From an uncultured Dysgonomonas sp. (lineage in GTDB: Bacteria > Bacteroidota > Bacteroidia > Bacteroidales > Dysgonomonadaceae): DNA of 13,897 bases. The position numbers and the translations under genes were made by a program. Shown one piece after another: positions 7,197 to 13,897 of the stretch (positions are counted from its first letter, which is position 1; each line of letters begins with the position of its first letter). The stretch covers positions 1 to 13,897 of the forward strand of contig CALNCC010000133.1 in NCBI GenBank assembly GCA_937875275.1, read 5' to 3'. The notes under the pieces were generated by a model. It made no database searches. It had not been told where the DNA came from and saw nothing but the letters and a program-made list of their open reading frames with translations.

Positions 7197-7210
7197 ACTG
7201 CTGAAAATGA

Positions 7211-8281
7211 TTACAGCTTGTGGGTACGGTAATAATCTACATTCTCTTTGATGAGAATATCTATCGGCATATAGTTTGTTTTTTCAGGACTTTGTCCAAA
7301 CAGATAATAGTTGCCCAATGCCTTTATGCCATCGTATCCCTGCCTTTCAGGCTGCTGAGATAGCAAGTAGGCGACTTCATCTTCTTTCAATGCTTTCACA
7401 TTGCGAGGTATCGAGTCAAATCCAACCAATTTCATTCTGTCTTTTAGCGGGCTGCCAATCTCGTCAAGTATAGACGCAAGCTCGTGTATCCTTGAGTTAA
7501 ATACAATTCCACCGGCAACATTGTTTATATGCTCCAAAGCCTCACTAAGCATCTGCTGCGAACGTTGTTTGTCCTCAAGATTTAATTCTATATAGTGTAC
7601 TTTCCCTCCGAATCCATTTTCTTGCAGGAAATGCAAGAAACCTGTTTCGCGATTTTTCATCTGCACAGACTCGGCTTTTTGCTTCAGTCTGACGTGGAAG
7701 ATAAAAATATCCGACTCCTTGTCTATCAACCTCAACAAAAGACTGGCCGCAATGAATCCACTGCCGAACGAGTCTCCACCGTAGTAAGACAGGTTATTCT
7801 GGTCAGAGATGGGAGAGTCGATGTACACATAAGGGATTTCTTGGTCATCCAGTTCTTTAGAGAGATTAACAACCGAATCTTCGAAAATCGTGGCAAGAAG
7901 CACTCCGTCATATTCGTCTTTGTTAAACTGTGCTACGGCATCATCGAAGGAGCGTTTGTCATACTGATCGAAATAGAAATACTTGATATCGAAATCGAAT
8001 TTATGTAGTTCTTTGATACTGTCTGCGATCCCTTTAGCTACCAAATCCCAATATTCACCCTCGGCGTAGGAGGGTATTATTGCTGCTAAATGGTAATTGC
8101 GTCCCGAAGCCAAAAAACGTGCAACCATGTTGGGTTCATAGTTTATTTCTTTCAGAACACTTTCTATCTTTTCTCGCTTCTCTTTAGACACTCGTCCTCG
8201 ACCATGCAATACCCGATCCACCGTGCCTACAGATACTCCGGCCATTTGGGCTATATCTACTATGCGTATTTTTCTATCCAT
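7211..8281 (-). CDS. LacI-family transcriptional regulator with sugar-binding domain
   Basis: A 356-residue repressor or activator. Residues 4-32 are the LacI helix-turn-helix (IRIVDIAQMAGVSVGTVDRV, then the HGRGRVS turn). The hinge is PNMVARFLASG (50-60), and residues 62-350 form a periplasmic-binding-protein-like sensor domain (AAIIPSYAEGEYW, then DGVLLA, ending GFDSIPRNVKAL). The recognition helix has TVDRVLH where many LacI proteins have TVSRVLN, as in a known sub-branch. The frame is open up to 8428, but ATG 8281 gives the standard N-terminus MDRKIRIVDIA, and a perfect -7 element lies between the two possible starts. The effector is presumably a sugar. Being next to the GH125/GH92 operon makes mannose or a manno-oligosaccharide a reasonable guess, not shown by sequence. 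Confidence 0.92.
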   Translation of the reverse strand: MDRKIRIVDIAQMAGVSVGTVDRVLHGRGRVSKEKREKIESVLKEINYEPNMVARFLASGRNYHLAAIIPSYAEGEYWDLVAKGIADSIKELHKFDFDIKYFYFDQYDKRSFDDAVAQFNKDEYDGVLLATIFEDSVVNLSKELDDQEIPYVYIDSPISDQNNLSYYGGDSFGSGFIAASLLLRLIDKESDIFIFHVRLKQKAESVQMKNRETGFLHFLQENGFGGKVHYIELNLEDKQRSQQMLSEALEHINNVAGGIVFNSRIHELASILDEIGSPLKDRMKLVGFDSIPRNVKALKEDEVAYLLSQQPERQGYDGIKALGNYYLFGQSPEKTNYMPIDILIKENVDYYRTHKL

Positions 8282-8321
8282 TTGTTTCTGAATTGTTTTC
8301 GCACATCTGCGTATTACTTTA

Positions 8322-8329
8322 CAAAGATA
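8322..8329 (-). promoter_or_regulatory. Bacteroidota -7 promoter element for the lacI-type gene
   Basis: On the minus strand this is TATCTTTG, an exact TAnnTTTG match, 40 nt upstream of the ATG at 8281. No clear TTG -33 element is seen. Its position inside the longer open frame supports the shorter LacI protein. Confidence 0.65.
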
Positions 8330-8425
8330 AGGTATTTTTATATAGTGGTTTACTTTATTTGTTGGAAAAACACACTTTGTGCCATCGCATAGTAAAGAAA
8401 AGACGTACACAGAAAAGGACATATA

Positions 8426-8464
8426 CAAACAAAGATAGTTGCCGGGCTACCCCGACAACTATCT
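8426..8464 (-). terminator. Strong rho-independent terminator of the GH92-GH125 operon
   Basis: On the minus strand a 14-bp stem (8451-8464 with 8433-8446, one G-U wobble, GC-rich near the loop) closes the 4-nt loop TAGC and is followed by TTTGTTTG. It lies 57 nt past the GH125 stop. The descending arm plus tail reads TATCTTTG (8430-8437), identical to a -7 promoter element, with GTTG 18 nt upstream in the ascending arm; see findings. Confidence 0.82.
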
Positions 8465-8521
8465 CATATTTTGTCCAAATAAACCGATAACGGCTATTTA
8501 GAACTATTCTGTAAGTTTATC

Positions 8522-10051
8522 TTACTCGATACTGTTCAATAGATCTACTTTACCTTCGTTGATCAATTTCAAGATCAACTCTCCGAACAATGTGTTTTGC
8601 CATGCAAACCATGAACGGGTGAAATCGGCAGGATTGTCTTTGTTGAACGATTCGTGCATAAATCCTGTTTCATCTTCAGTATCCAAAAGCATTTCGATGC
8701 AAGTTTTGATTTCTGCATCATCGGTGCTTGTAAATGCTTTCATCATGATACTCATAGGCCATACCATATTGTAGCCGATGTGTGGCCCGCCGATACCTTC
8801 TCCTGCTTTTCCACGGAAGAAATATGGGTTATCTTCGCTCCATACAAATTGGCGAGTATTCTGATAGATAGGATCGTCTATTTTCACATCTCCCAAATAA
8901 GGCATTGCAAGAAGGCTTGGTACGTTAGCATCGTCCATCAAGAAGTGATTTCCGAAACCGTCTACTTCGAATGCATAGATTGTTCCATATTTAGGATGAT
9001 CGTATGTTGCATATTCTTTCAATGCTGTTTCTACTTCTGTTGCAAGATCGGTACATTCCTTAGCAAGACCAGTTTCTTTGTTTACTTCTGTCAATATTTC
9101 GCTTGCTTTTTTCAATGAAGACACTGCGAAGAAGTTTGAAGGAACAAGGAATTGAAGAGTCGTAGCATCGTCTGACGGACGGAAAGAAGAAACGATCAAT
9201 CCCACAGGGTTAACCGGTGCTCCCAATCCACCATTGTTCAATGTATCTAATGCTCTTTCAGTCTTTCTTTGGAATTTGTAAGGTCCGTTTCCTTCCTTGC
9301 GTTGTTGCTCTTTGAATGTTTGCAACACAAGTTTGATTGCCTCCATCCATTGGCTGTCAAAGATGCTTGCATCACCTGTTACTTTCCAGTATTGGTATGC
9401 CAAACGGATCGGATAACAAAGTGAGTCAATCTCCCATTTACGCTCATGAAGTTCGAGTCTCATCTTCGTGATATCTGTTTGCCATTCATGGTTCGGATTC
9501 GGATCTTGAGGATCGAGGAACGCATTGGCATACGGGTCGAGGATGATACATTTGAATTGACGACGGATAGTTCCCTCAATTACACTTTTCAGTTCAGCAT
9601 CATTATTCGCCAACATTACGTAAGGCCATACTTGTGCTCCTGAATCGCGAAGCCACATAGCGTGAATATCGCCTGTATAGACCACTGTGTCGGGTTTGCC
9701 GTCTGCGGTATATACATGAACTGTTGTGTCTAATGTATTAGGGAAACAGTTTTCGAACATCCATGCCAGTTTCGGGTTCTTAAGAAGACCTTTTACGCGA
9801 ACGATCTCATTCTCTACCGCTTTCGACACGAATAATCTATTCGCTTCTGCCGGACGGTTTGTTTTTGTGTAGTCTCCCGGAGTTTTACCTGATTTATATC
9901 TTTCGTATTTGATTTTAGTATTATCAGATACAAGAGATGTTTTCACCGGTTGATTATCCGAATTAACACATCCGGTATTGAAAACCATTCCGGTAAGGGC
10001 TAATGCCCCTACAACCGGAATAATTCTTAGATATTTGATGTTAAAGTTCAT
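8522..10051 (-). CDS. GH125 exo-alpha-1,6-mannosidase, lipoprotein
   Basis: A 509-residue glycoside hydrolase of family 125 (formerly DUF1237), metal-independent inverting exo-alpha-1,6-mannosidases. Residues 1-27 are a lipoprotein signal with lipobox NTG-Cys28, so the enzyme is membrane-anchored. The catalytic domain covers about 70-500. It contains the hallmark TGDIHAMWLRDSGAQVWPY motif (126-144), WEIDSLCYP (206-214), FRPSDDA (290-296) and GFMHESF (463-469). By spacing with the Clostridium perfringens enzyme (D220 and E393, as I recall), the acid is D294 or D295 and the base is E467. Its ATG overlaps the GH92 stop by one base (TAATG), a translational coupling. It would release alpha-1,6-linked mannose after GH92 removes other linkages. 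Confidence 0.95.
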   Translation of the reverse strand: MNFNIKYLRIIPVVGALALTGMVFNTGCVNSDNQPVKTSLVSDNTKIKYERYKSGKTPGDYTKTNRPAEANRLFVSKAVENEIVRVKGLLKNPKLAWMFENCFPNTLDTTVHVYTADGKPDTVVYTGDIHAMWLRDSGAQVWPYVMLANNDAELKSVIEGTIRRQFKCIILDPYANAFLDPQDPNPNHEWQTDITKMRLELHERKWEIDSLCYPIRLAYQYWKVTGDASIFDSQWMEAIKLVLQTFKEQQRKEGNGPYKFQRKTERALDTLNNGGLGAPVNPVGLIVSSFRPSDDATTLQFLVPSNFFAVSSLKKASEILTEVNKETGLAKECTDLATEVETALKEYATYDHPKYGTIYAFEVDGFGNHFLMDDANVPSLLAMPYLGDVKIDDPIYQNTRQFVWSEDNPYFFRGKAGEGIGGPHIGYNMVWPMSIMMKAFTSTDDAEIKTCIEMLLDTEDETGFMHESFNKDNPADFTRSWFAWQNTLFGELILKLINEGKVDLLNSIE

Positions 10052-12384
10052 TATTTCTTACCTTTTAGTTCGTTTGTGAATGAATAAGGGAAATCAGAAG
10101 CATTGATTCCTCTACTCGTATTTGGTTTTGCTGACATTTTGAACTCTATTTTTCCACCTTTCAATAGGTCGTCATGAGTTACATAGTTCTTTGTGTAGTT
10201 CTTTCCATTCAATGTCATTGACTGGATATATCTATTTTCTACATCGTTGTTCGGAGCTGTGATAACCACTTTCTTTCCGTTTTCAAGGTTCAAAGTCAAT
10301 TTCTTGAATAGAGGCGATCCCAATACGTATTCGTTAGATCCCGGACATACAGGATAGAATCCCATAGAAGAGAATACGTGCCAAGCAGATGTTTGTCCGT
10401 TATCTTCGTCCCCACAGTATCCGTCAGGAGTTGCAAAATACAATTTATCCATTACCTCACGCACCCAGTATTGAGCTTTCCAAGGTTCTCCGCCATAGTT
10501 GTACATGTAGATCATGTGTTGGATAGGTTGGTTACCATGAGCATATTGTCCCATGTTCATGATTTGCATTTCGCGGATTTCATGGATAACGCCTCCGTAA
10601 TATGTATCATCGAATAATGGTGGAACATTGAATACAGAGTCTAACATTGTGTTAAATTCTTTCGGTCCGCCCATCAGGTCGATCAATCCTTGTGGATCGT
10701 GGAATACAGACCATGAATAGTGCCAGCTGTTACCTTCGGTAAACGCATCACCCCATTTCAATGGAGAGAATGGCTCTTGGAACTTACCATCTTTGTTTTT
10801 ACCTCTCATCAGTTTGTGAGTAGGGTCGTATAAGTTCTTATAGTTCATTGCATGTTTTGCGTAGATTGCGATTTCGCTTTCCGGTTTACCCAAAGCTTGT
10901 CCCAATTTGTAGATACTCCAGTCGTCGAAAGCATACTCAAGTGTACGAGCAGCATTTTCGTTGATTTTCACATCATAAGGAACATATCCAAGTTCGTTGT
11001 AATATTGCCATCCTAAACGTCCTGTTGACGATACACGAGGATGAACATTGTTCGCTCCGTGTTTTACAGCTTCCCATATTGCGTCAACATCATATCCTCT
11101 AAGTCCTTTGAGGTACGCATCGGCAACAACAGAGGCAGAGTTGTTTCCAACCATGATTCCGCGATGACCCGGGCTAGCCCACTCTGGCAAGAATCCACTT
11201 TCTTTGTATGTATTAGCAAGTCCTTCTTGCATTTGAGTTCCCATTGATGGGTAAACCAAGTTTACGAATGGGAATAGACAACGGAATGTATCCCAGAAGC
11301 CTGTGTCTGTAAACATATAGCCCGGAAGAACTTCTCCGTTGTAAGGGCTGTAGTGTACCACCTCGTTCTTTGCATTTATCTCATAGAAAGAACGTGGAAA
11401 TAATACTGAGCGGTAGAGACAAGAATAGAATGTACGAATATTGTCAACGTTGTCATCTTCTACCTCGATAGCACCTAATACTTCGTTCCATCTGTCTTTA
11501 CCTTTAGCTTTCAGCTGATCGAAAGAGTTGTTGCCAAGTTCTTTCAAGTTCAACTCAGCTTGTTCGGGGCTGATGAATGAAGAAGCTACACGAGCGTGAA
11601 CTACTTCTCCTTTTTTAGTTTTGAATCCGATGATTCCTTGTGAATGGTGAGATTCAGATTCTGTATTTCCTTCTTCCAAAGCTATTGAGACAGTTCTTTT
11701 TCCATCAGAATCGGGTTCGTTAATCGTTGATTTTACTACCGCTTTGTATTCGAATGGTTTATCGAATTTAATAACAAAATAGTTTTTGAAGTTTTTAGGA
11801 ACTCCTCCACTGTTTCTTGTAGTGTAACCGATGATTTTGTTTTCTTCAGGGATGATCTTGATATAAGATCCTCTGTCGAATCCGTCAACTACAACATACG
11901 AGTCGTCTGTTTCAGGGAATGTGAAACGGAACATAGCAGCTCTTTCGGTAGGAACGATTTCTGTTACTACATCATGGTCAGCCAAGTAAACACGATAGTA
12001 GTATGGTGTTGAAACCTCAGCTTTGTGAGAGAACCAGCTTGCACGTTGGTTTTGCTCAAATTTAGGAGCTCCCGTAACAGGCATGATAGAGAATTGACCG
12101 TAGTCGTTCATCCAAGGGCTCGGTTGGTGAGTTTGTTTAAATCCTCTGATTTTGTCTTCTGTGTACACATATGCCCATCCGTGTCCCATTTCTCCGGTTT
12201 GTGGCATCCAGAAGTTCATGCCCCATGGCATTGCGATTGCCGGATACGTGTTACCATTCGACAATGCGGGCTTCGAAAGAGTCCCCATCAATGGATTAAC
12301 ATAATCCACCGGAGTCATCTTTGTTTGAGCCTTCAGCGTAAACGCAAAAAGCACTCCCAAAAATAGAATTGAAATTTTTTTCAT
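10051..12384 (-). CDS. GH92 family calcium-dependent alpha-mannosidase, periplasmic
   Basis: A 777-residue exo-acting alpha-mannosidase of family 92. Residues 1-19 are a Sec signal peptide cut before Gln20, so it is exported but not a lipoprotein. The N-terminal beta-sandwich includes YVNPLMGT and NTYPAIAMPWGM (28-56). The (alpha/alpha)6 catalytic domain carries FTEGNSWHYSW (548-558) with likely acid E550, and GDEDNGQTSAW (658-668) with D659 and D661. The spacing E550 to D659/D661 (109 and 111) equals that of E533 to D642/D644 in the characterised BT3990. GH92 enzymes cut alpha-1,2, 1,3, 1,4 or 1,6 mannose; the linkage cannot be assigned here. It is the first gene of the two-gene mannosidase operon, and its stop overlaps the GH125 start. 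No SusC/SusD pair lies in the window. Confidence 0.95.
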   Translation of the reverse strand: MKKISILFLGVLFAFTLKAQTKMTPVDYVNPLMGTLSKPALSNGNTYPAIAMPWGMNFWMPQTGEMGHGWAYVYTEDKIRGFKQTHQPSPWMNDYGQFSIMPVTGAPKFEQNQRASWFSHKAEVSTPYYYRVYLADHDVVTEIVPTERAAMFRFTFPETDDSYVVVDGFDRGSYIKIIPEENKIIGYTTRNSGGVPKNFKNYFVIKFDKPFEYKAVVKSTINEPDSDGKRTVSIALEEGNTESESHHSQGIIGFKTKKGEVVHARVASSFISPEQAELNLKELGNNSFDQLKAKGKDRWNEVLGAIEVEDDNVDNIRTFYSCLYRSVLFPRSFYEINAKNEVVHYSPYNGEVLPGYMFTDTGFWDTFRCLFPFVNLVYPSMGTQMQEGLANTYKESGFLPEWASPGHRGIMVGNNSASVVADAYLKGLRGYDVDAIWEAVKHGANNVHPRVSSTGRLGWQYYNELGYVPYDVKINENAARTLEYAFDDWSIYKLGQALGKPESEIAIYAKHAMNYKNLYDPTHKLMRGKNKDGKFQEPFSPLKWGDAFTEGNSWHYSWSVFHDPQGLIDLMGGPKEFNTMLDSVFNVPPLFDDTYYGGVIHEIREMQIMNMGQYAHGNQPIQHMIYMYNYGGEPWKAQYWVREVMDKLYFATPDGYCGDEDNGQTSAWHVFSSMGFYPVCPGSNEYVLGSPLFKKLTLNLENGKKVVITAPNNDVENRYIQSMTLNGKNYTKNYVTHDDLLKGGKIEFKMSAKPNTSRGINASDFPYSFTNELKGKK

Positions 12385-12642
12385 CTGTTTTCTTTTAGTT
12401 GTGAATTAATATATTAAAATAGTTATTTTATAGTAGTCGTGTTGTTCCAATAAGAAAATCTCTCTCTTCAGGCACTGAAGGGAAAGGAATTATTACTTTC
12501 TCAGAGAATTACTCATGATACCGCATTTAAGCCAAATTGCCCCAAATTACAATCGAATTTGCGCTATTTGCTTTTCGCACACTAAGATAATGCGATTTTT
12601 TGTATCCGGCTATTTATCGGGGAAAAATCCACCTATTTTAAC
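12385..12642 (-). promoter_or_regulatory. Upstream regulatory region of the mannosidase operon
   Basis: This 258-nt gap has no gene. Near the GH92 start it is very AT-rich, with the perfect palindrome TTAATATATTAA (12406-12417) and a TAAAATA/TATTTTA repeat (12415-12430). A 9-bp hairpin with a 3-nt loop (12463-12471 with 12475-12483, one G-T wobble) would lie in the leader. Nested inverted repeats occupy 12533-12570. No exact TAnnTTTG element is seen on the minus strand; the closest is GTAATTTG (12543-12550), one base short. Confidence 0.5.
12533..12570. repeat. Nested, co-centred inverted repeats (candidate operator)
   Basis: CAAATT occurs at 12533-12538 and 12543-12548, 10 bp apart. The facing arms are AATTTG at 12556-12561 and TATTTG at 12565-12570. 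The inner pair centres on 12552 and the outer pair (5 of 6 matching) on 12551.5, so the two dyads share one axis. This fits a site for a dimeric regulator, or two dimers, controlling the mannosidase operon. The regulator is not identified. Confidence 0.4.
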
Positions 12643-12670
12643 AAAAAAAACGCTCGTTTTATCGAGCGTT
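12643..12670 (-). terminator. Rho-independent terminator of rsmG
   Basis: On the minus strand an 8-bp GC-rich stem, AACGCTCG (12663-12670) with CGAGCGTT (12649-12656), closes a 6-nt loop (ATAAAA) and is followed by a run of Ts (12643-12648, plus two in the stem). It begins 12 nt after the rsmG stop, a textbook intrinsic terminator. Confidence 0.9.
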
Positions 12671-12682
12671 ACATCATGTTGT

Positions 12683-13303
12683 TTATAGTTGGACGTAAAC
12701 GATTTTCTTTGATGCGAAAAACTCTTCTTCGAAGAAGAAGGATAAGTCATCCGCTTCTGCAACTTTTTTGAATGGCTTCATTTCGGCATCAATCTCTCCT
12801 CCTTTGAGGCAGATAAGCCCGTTGGGGAGGATGTTTTTCTGTTCTGTAGAGATGTTTTTTCGCACTATCTTCACCAAGTCGGGAAGAGCCATAACCGCAC
12901 GGCTGACAACAAAGTCAAATTTTCGCTTTTCTTCCTCCACTCGCGCATGGCGAAATTCGACATTTGTAAGCCCTATTGCCTCTGCAACAGCCGTTGCAAC
13001 CTTAATTTTCTTGCCAATGCTATCAATAAGTAAAAACTGGCATTGCGGGAATAGTATGGCGAGCGGAATGCCGGGGAAACCGCCTCCCGTGCCTACGTCT
13101 ATTATCTTCGTGCCATCCACAAAATTAATCAGCTTGCCTATGGCAAGAGAATGTAGAATATGGTGCTCGTACAGATTGTCTATATCCTTGCGGGAAATGA
13201 CATTTATCTTATCGTTCCAATCTTTATACAGATCGAAAAGTGCTGCAAATTGAGCCTTTTGTCCTTCCGTCAGATCGGGGAAGTATTTTAATATTATCTC
13301 CAT
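12683..13303 (-). CDS. rsmG: 16S rRNA (guanine527-N7)-methyltransferase RsmG (GidB)
   Basis: A 206-residue protein of normal RsmG length. It transfers a methyl group from SAM to N7 of G527 in the 530 loop of 16S rRNA; loss in other bacteria gives low-level streptomycin resistance. The diagnostic motifs are present: NVISR (34-38), HHILHSL (47-53), the SAM loop DVGTGGGFPGIP (69-80), the acidic LIDS (92-95) after the second strand, and VVSRAVMAL (132-140). ATG 13303 gives the family-typical N-terminus. The start is 11 nt after the stop of the DUF3298 gene on the same strand, so the two are cotranscribed. The gene ends at a strong terminator. Confidence 0.96.
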   Translation of the reverse strand: MEIILKYFPDLTEGQKAQFAALFDLYKDWNDKINVISRKDIDNLYEHHILHSLAIGKLINFVDGTKIIDVGTGGGFPGIPLAILFPQCQFLLIDSIGKKIKVATAVAEAIGLTNVEFRHARVEEEKRKFDFVVSRAVMALPDLVKIVRKNISTEQKNILPNGLICLKGGEIDAEMKPFKKVAEADDLSFFFEEEFFASKKIVYVQL

Positions 13304-13314
13304 TCGGTTCTTTT

Positions 13315-13896
13315 TTAGAATAACGAGGCTATCACGGAGTCATCCCTGAGGATTTCTTTCAGTTCGTCAAAGCCGATCGGGATTATGATTGTGCCTACAC
13401 TCGGCGCAGAGCATTCTCCCTCGTTGTATATGTATGTAATACCTTTGTCGTCGACGAAAAAATTGTTATTGCTATCCAAATCTTCTATACACCAATATCC
13501 CAATTCCAACAAATCGTCTATTGTTTTCACATTGTTCTGAGCAATAATCTTTTCTGTCAATATTTTATTCAAAGTGTATTTATATTCTGCAACAAATATA
13601 TCGTACTCCGAGAGCGGTTTTCCTGTATTCAGGTCGAGAACTATATTTCGATACATGGTGAAAGAGTTGGCTCCTCCTTTATCGTCATGCGACTTTACCT
13701 GATACGAGATTATGTTCGCTTTATTGAACAATAATTCACTCTTTATCTTCTTTGAAAACGAGTAATAATCTTCCGAATGTTCATGCGCCTCCCACTTTGG
13801 AGCTTTTTTGTCCATTCCCTCTTTGTATCTTTCTGCCTCGTCTTTGTAATTTTTTACATAATCACTCACGTACAAAGCAATCCCTTTATCAACAGG
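13315..13896 (-). CDS. DUF3298 (RsiV-type) domain protein, 5' end outside window
   Basis: The frame is open to the right edge of the window. The apparent start at 13875 is a TTG codon inside continuing coding sequence (PVDKGIALYVSDYV), so this is the C-terminal 193 residues of a longer protein. The visible part fits the DUF3298 domain found at the C-terminus of RsiV-like and other envelope proteins. It has the strand pattern IISYQVKSHDDKGGANSF, then FFVDDKGITYIYNEGECSAP (about residues 145-164 of the visible part) and GTIIIPIGFDELKEIL near the end. Many Bacteroidota homologues are lipoproteins or secreted, but the N-terminus that would show this is not visible. It stops 11 nt before rsmG and may share its transcript. 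Its biochemical role is unknown. Confidence 0.75.
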   Translation of the reverse strand, partial: PVDKGIALYVSDYVKNYKDEAERYKEGMDKKAPKWEAHEHSEDYYSFSKKIKSELLFNKANIISYQVKSHDDKGGANSFTMYRNIVLDLNTGKPLSEYDIFVAEYKYTLNKILTEKIIAQNNVKTIDDLLELGYWCIEDLDSNNNFFVDDKGITYIYNEGECSAPSVGTIIIPIGFDELKEILRDDSVIASLF

Positions 13897-13897
13897 T

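Noticed and set aside
8654..9118. 154-codon plus-strand open frame opposite GH125.
   Set aside because: It is antisense to the catalytic domain of a clear GH125 enzyme; the Cys- and Phe-rich product looks like a shadow.
12406..12430. AT-only palindromes near the GH92 start as a specific operator.
   Set aside because: Runs of A and T give such palindromes by chance; they are noted only as part of the leader region.
12768..13253. 161-codon plus-strand open frame opposite rsmG.
   Set aside because: It mirrors the codon pattern of rsmG and has no start signal or family features.
13315..13875. The DUF3298 protein as a complete 186-residue gene starting at 13875.
   Set aside because: The apparent start is TTG and the codons before it continue an open, protein-like frame to the window edge, so the gene is truncated by the window.
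1..13897. CRISPR arrays, tRNA or rRNA genes, insertion sequences, integrase or attachment sites.
   Set aside because: No regularly spaced repeats, cloverleaf-like sequences, transposase-like proteins or flanking terminal repeats were seen on either strand by eye.

Overview
The window looks like chromosomal DNA from a Bacteroidota bacterium, most likely order Bacteroidales (Dysgonomonas, Bacteroides or Porphyromonadaceae-like; the genus cannot be fixed by eye). The reasons are: TAnnTTTG-type -7 promoter elements (TATCTTTG) upstream of several genes; weak or absent Shine-Dalgarno sequences with A-rich leaders; signal peptides cut before Gln; DUF5063 and DUF3298 proteins; and a GH92/GH125 mannosidase pair. 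I see no mobile element, tRNA, rRNA or CRISPR array. Most of the window is ordinary chromosome with good coding density.

Left part, plus strand (2-4741): the 3' end of a DUF5063 gene overlaps a DEDDy 3'-5' exonuclease gene, followed 38 nt later by tcdA (tRNA t6A cyclisation). A secreted protein of unknown function with a conserved 'KPAIYLYP...LFWDG' domain comes next, then the ribosome-associated GTPase gene typA with its own promoter. An FkbM-family methyltransferase gene with its own promoter (4807-5748) ends the plus-strand run and converges on the next block.

Middle, minus strand (5768-8281): a two-gene unit encodes a LuxR-type regulator with a degenerate receiver domain, followed by a hemerythrin-like protein that keeps the full di-iron ligand set of YtfE/RIC iron-sulfur repair proteins but has lost the N-terminal Cys-Cys motif. 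Upstream lies a LacI-family sugar regulator whose real start is well inside the longest open frame.

Right part, minus strand (8522-12384): a GH92 alpha-mannosidase gene and a GH125 exo-alpha-1,6-mannosidase lipoprotein gene overlap by one base (TAATG) and end at a strong terminator. They should act together in the cell envelope to trim alpha-linked mannose from glycans, and the adjacent LacI regulator is a candidate controller. Their 258-nt upstream region holds nested, co-centred inverted repeats that could be an operator. The right edge carries rsmG (16S rRNA G527 methylation) with a textbook terminator, preceded by the truncated gene of a DUF3298 protein.

The most interesting signals are the regulator/hemerythrin unit with its two degenerate sensor features, the nested dyad upstream of the mannosidase operon, and the operon terminator whose distal arm doubles as a promoter-like element for lacI. 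I did not find clear evidence of a wholly new system.
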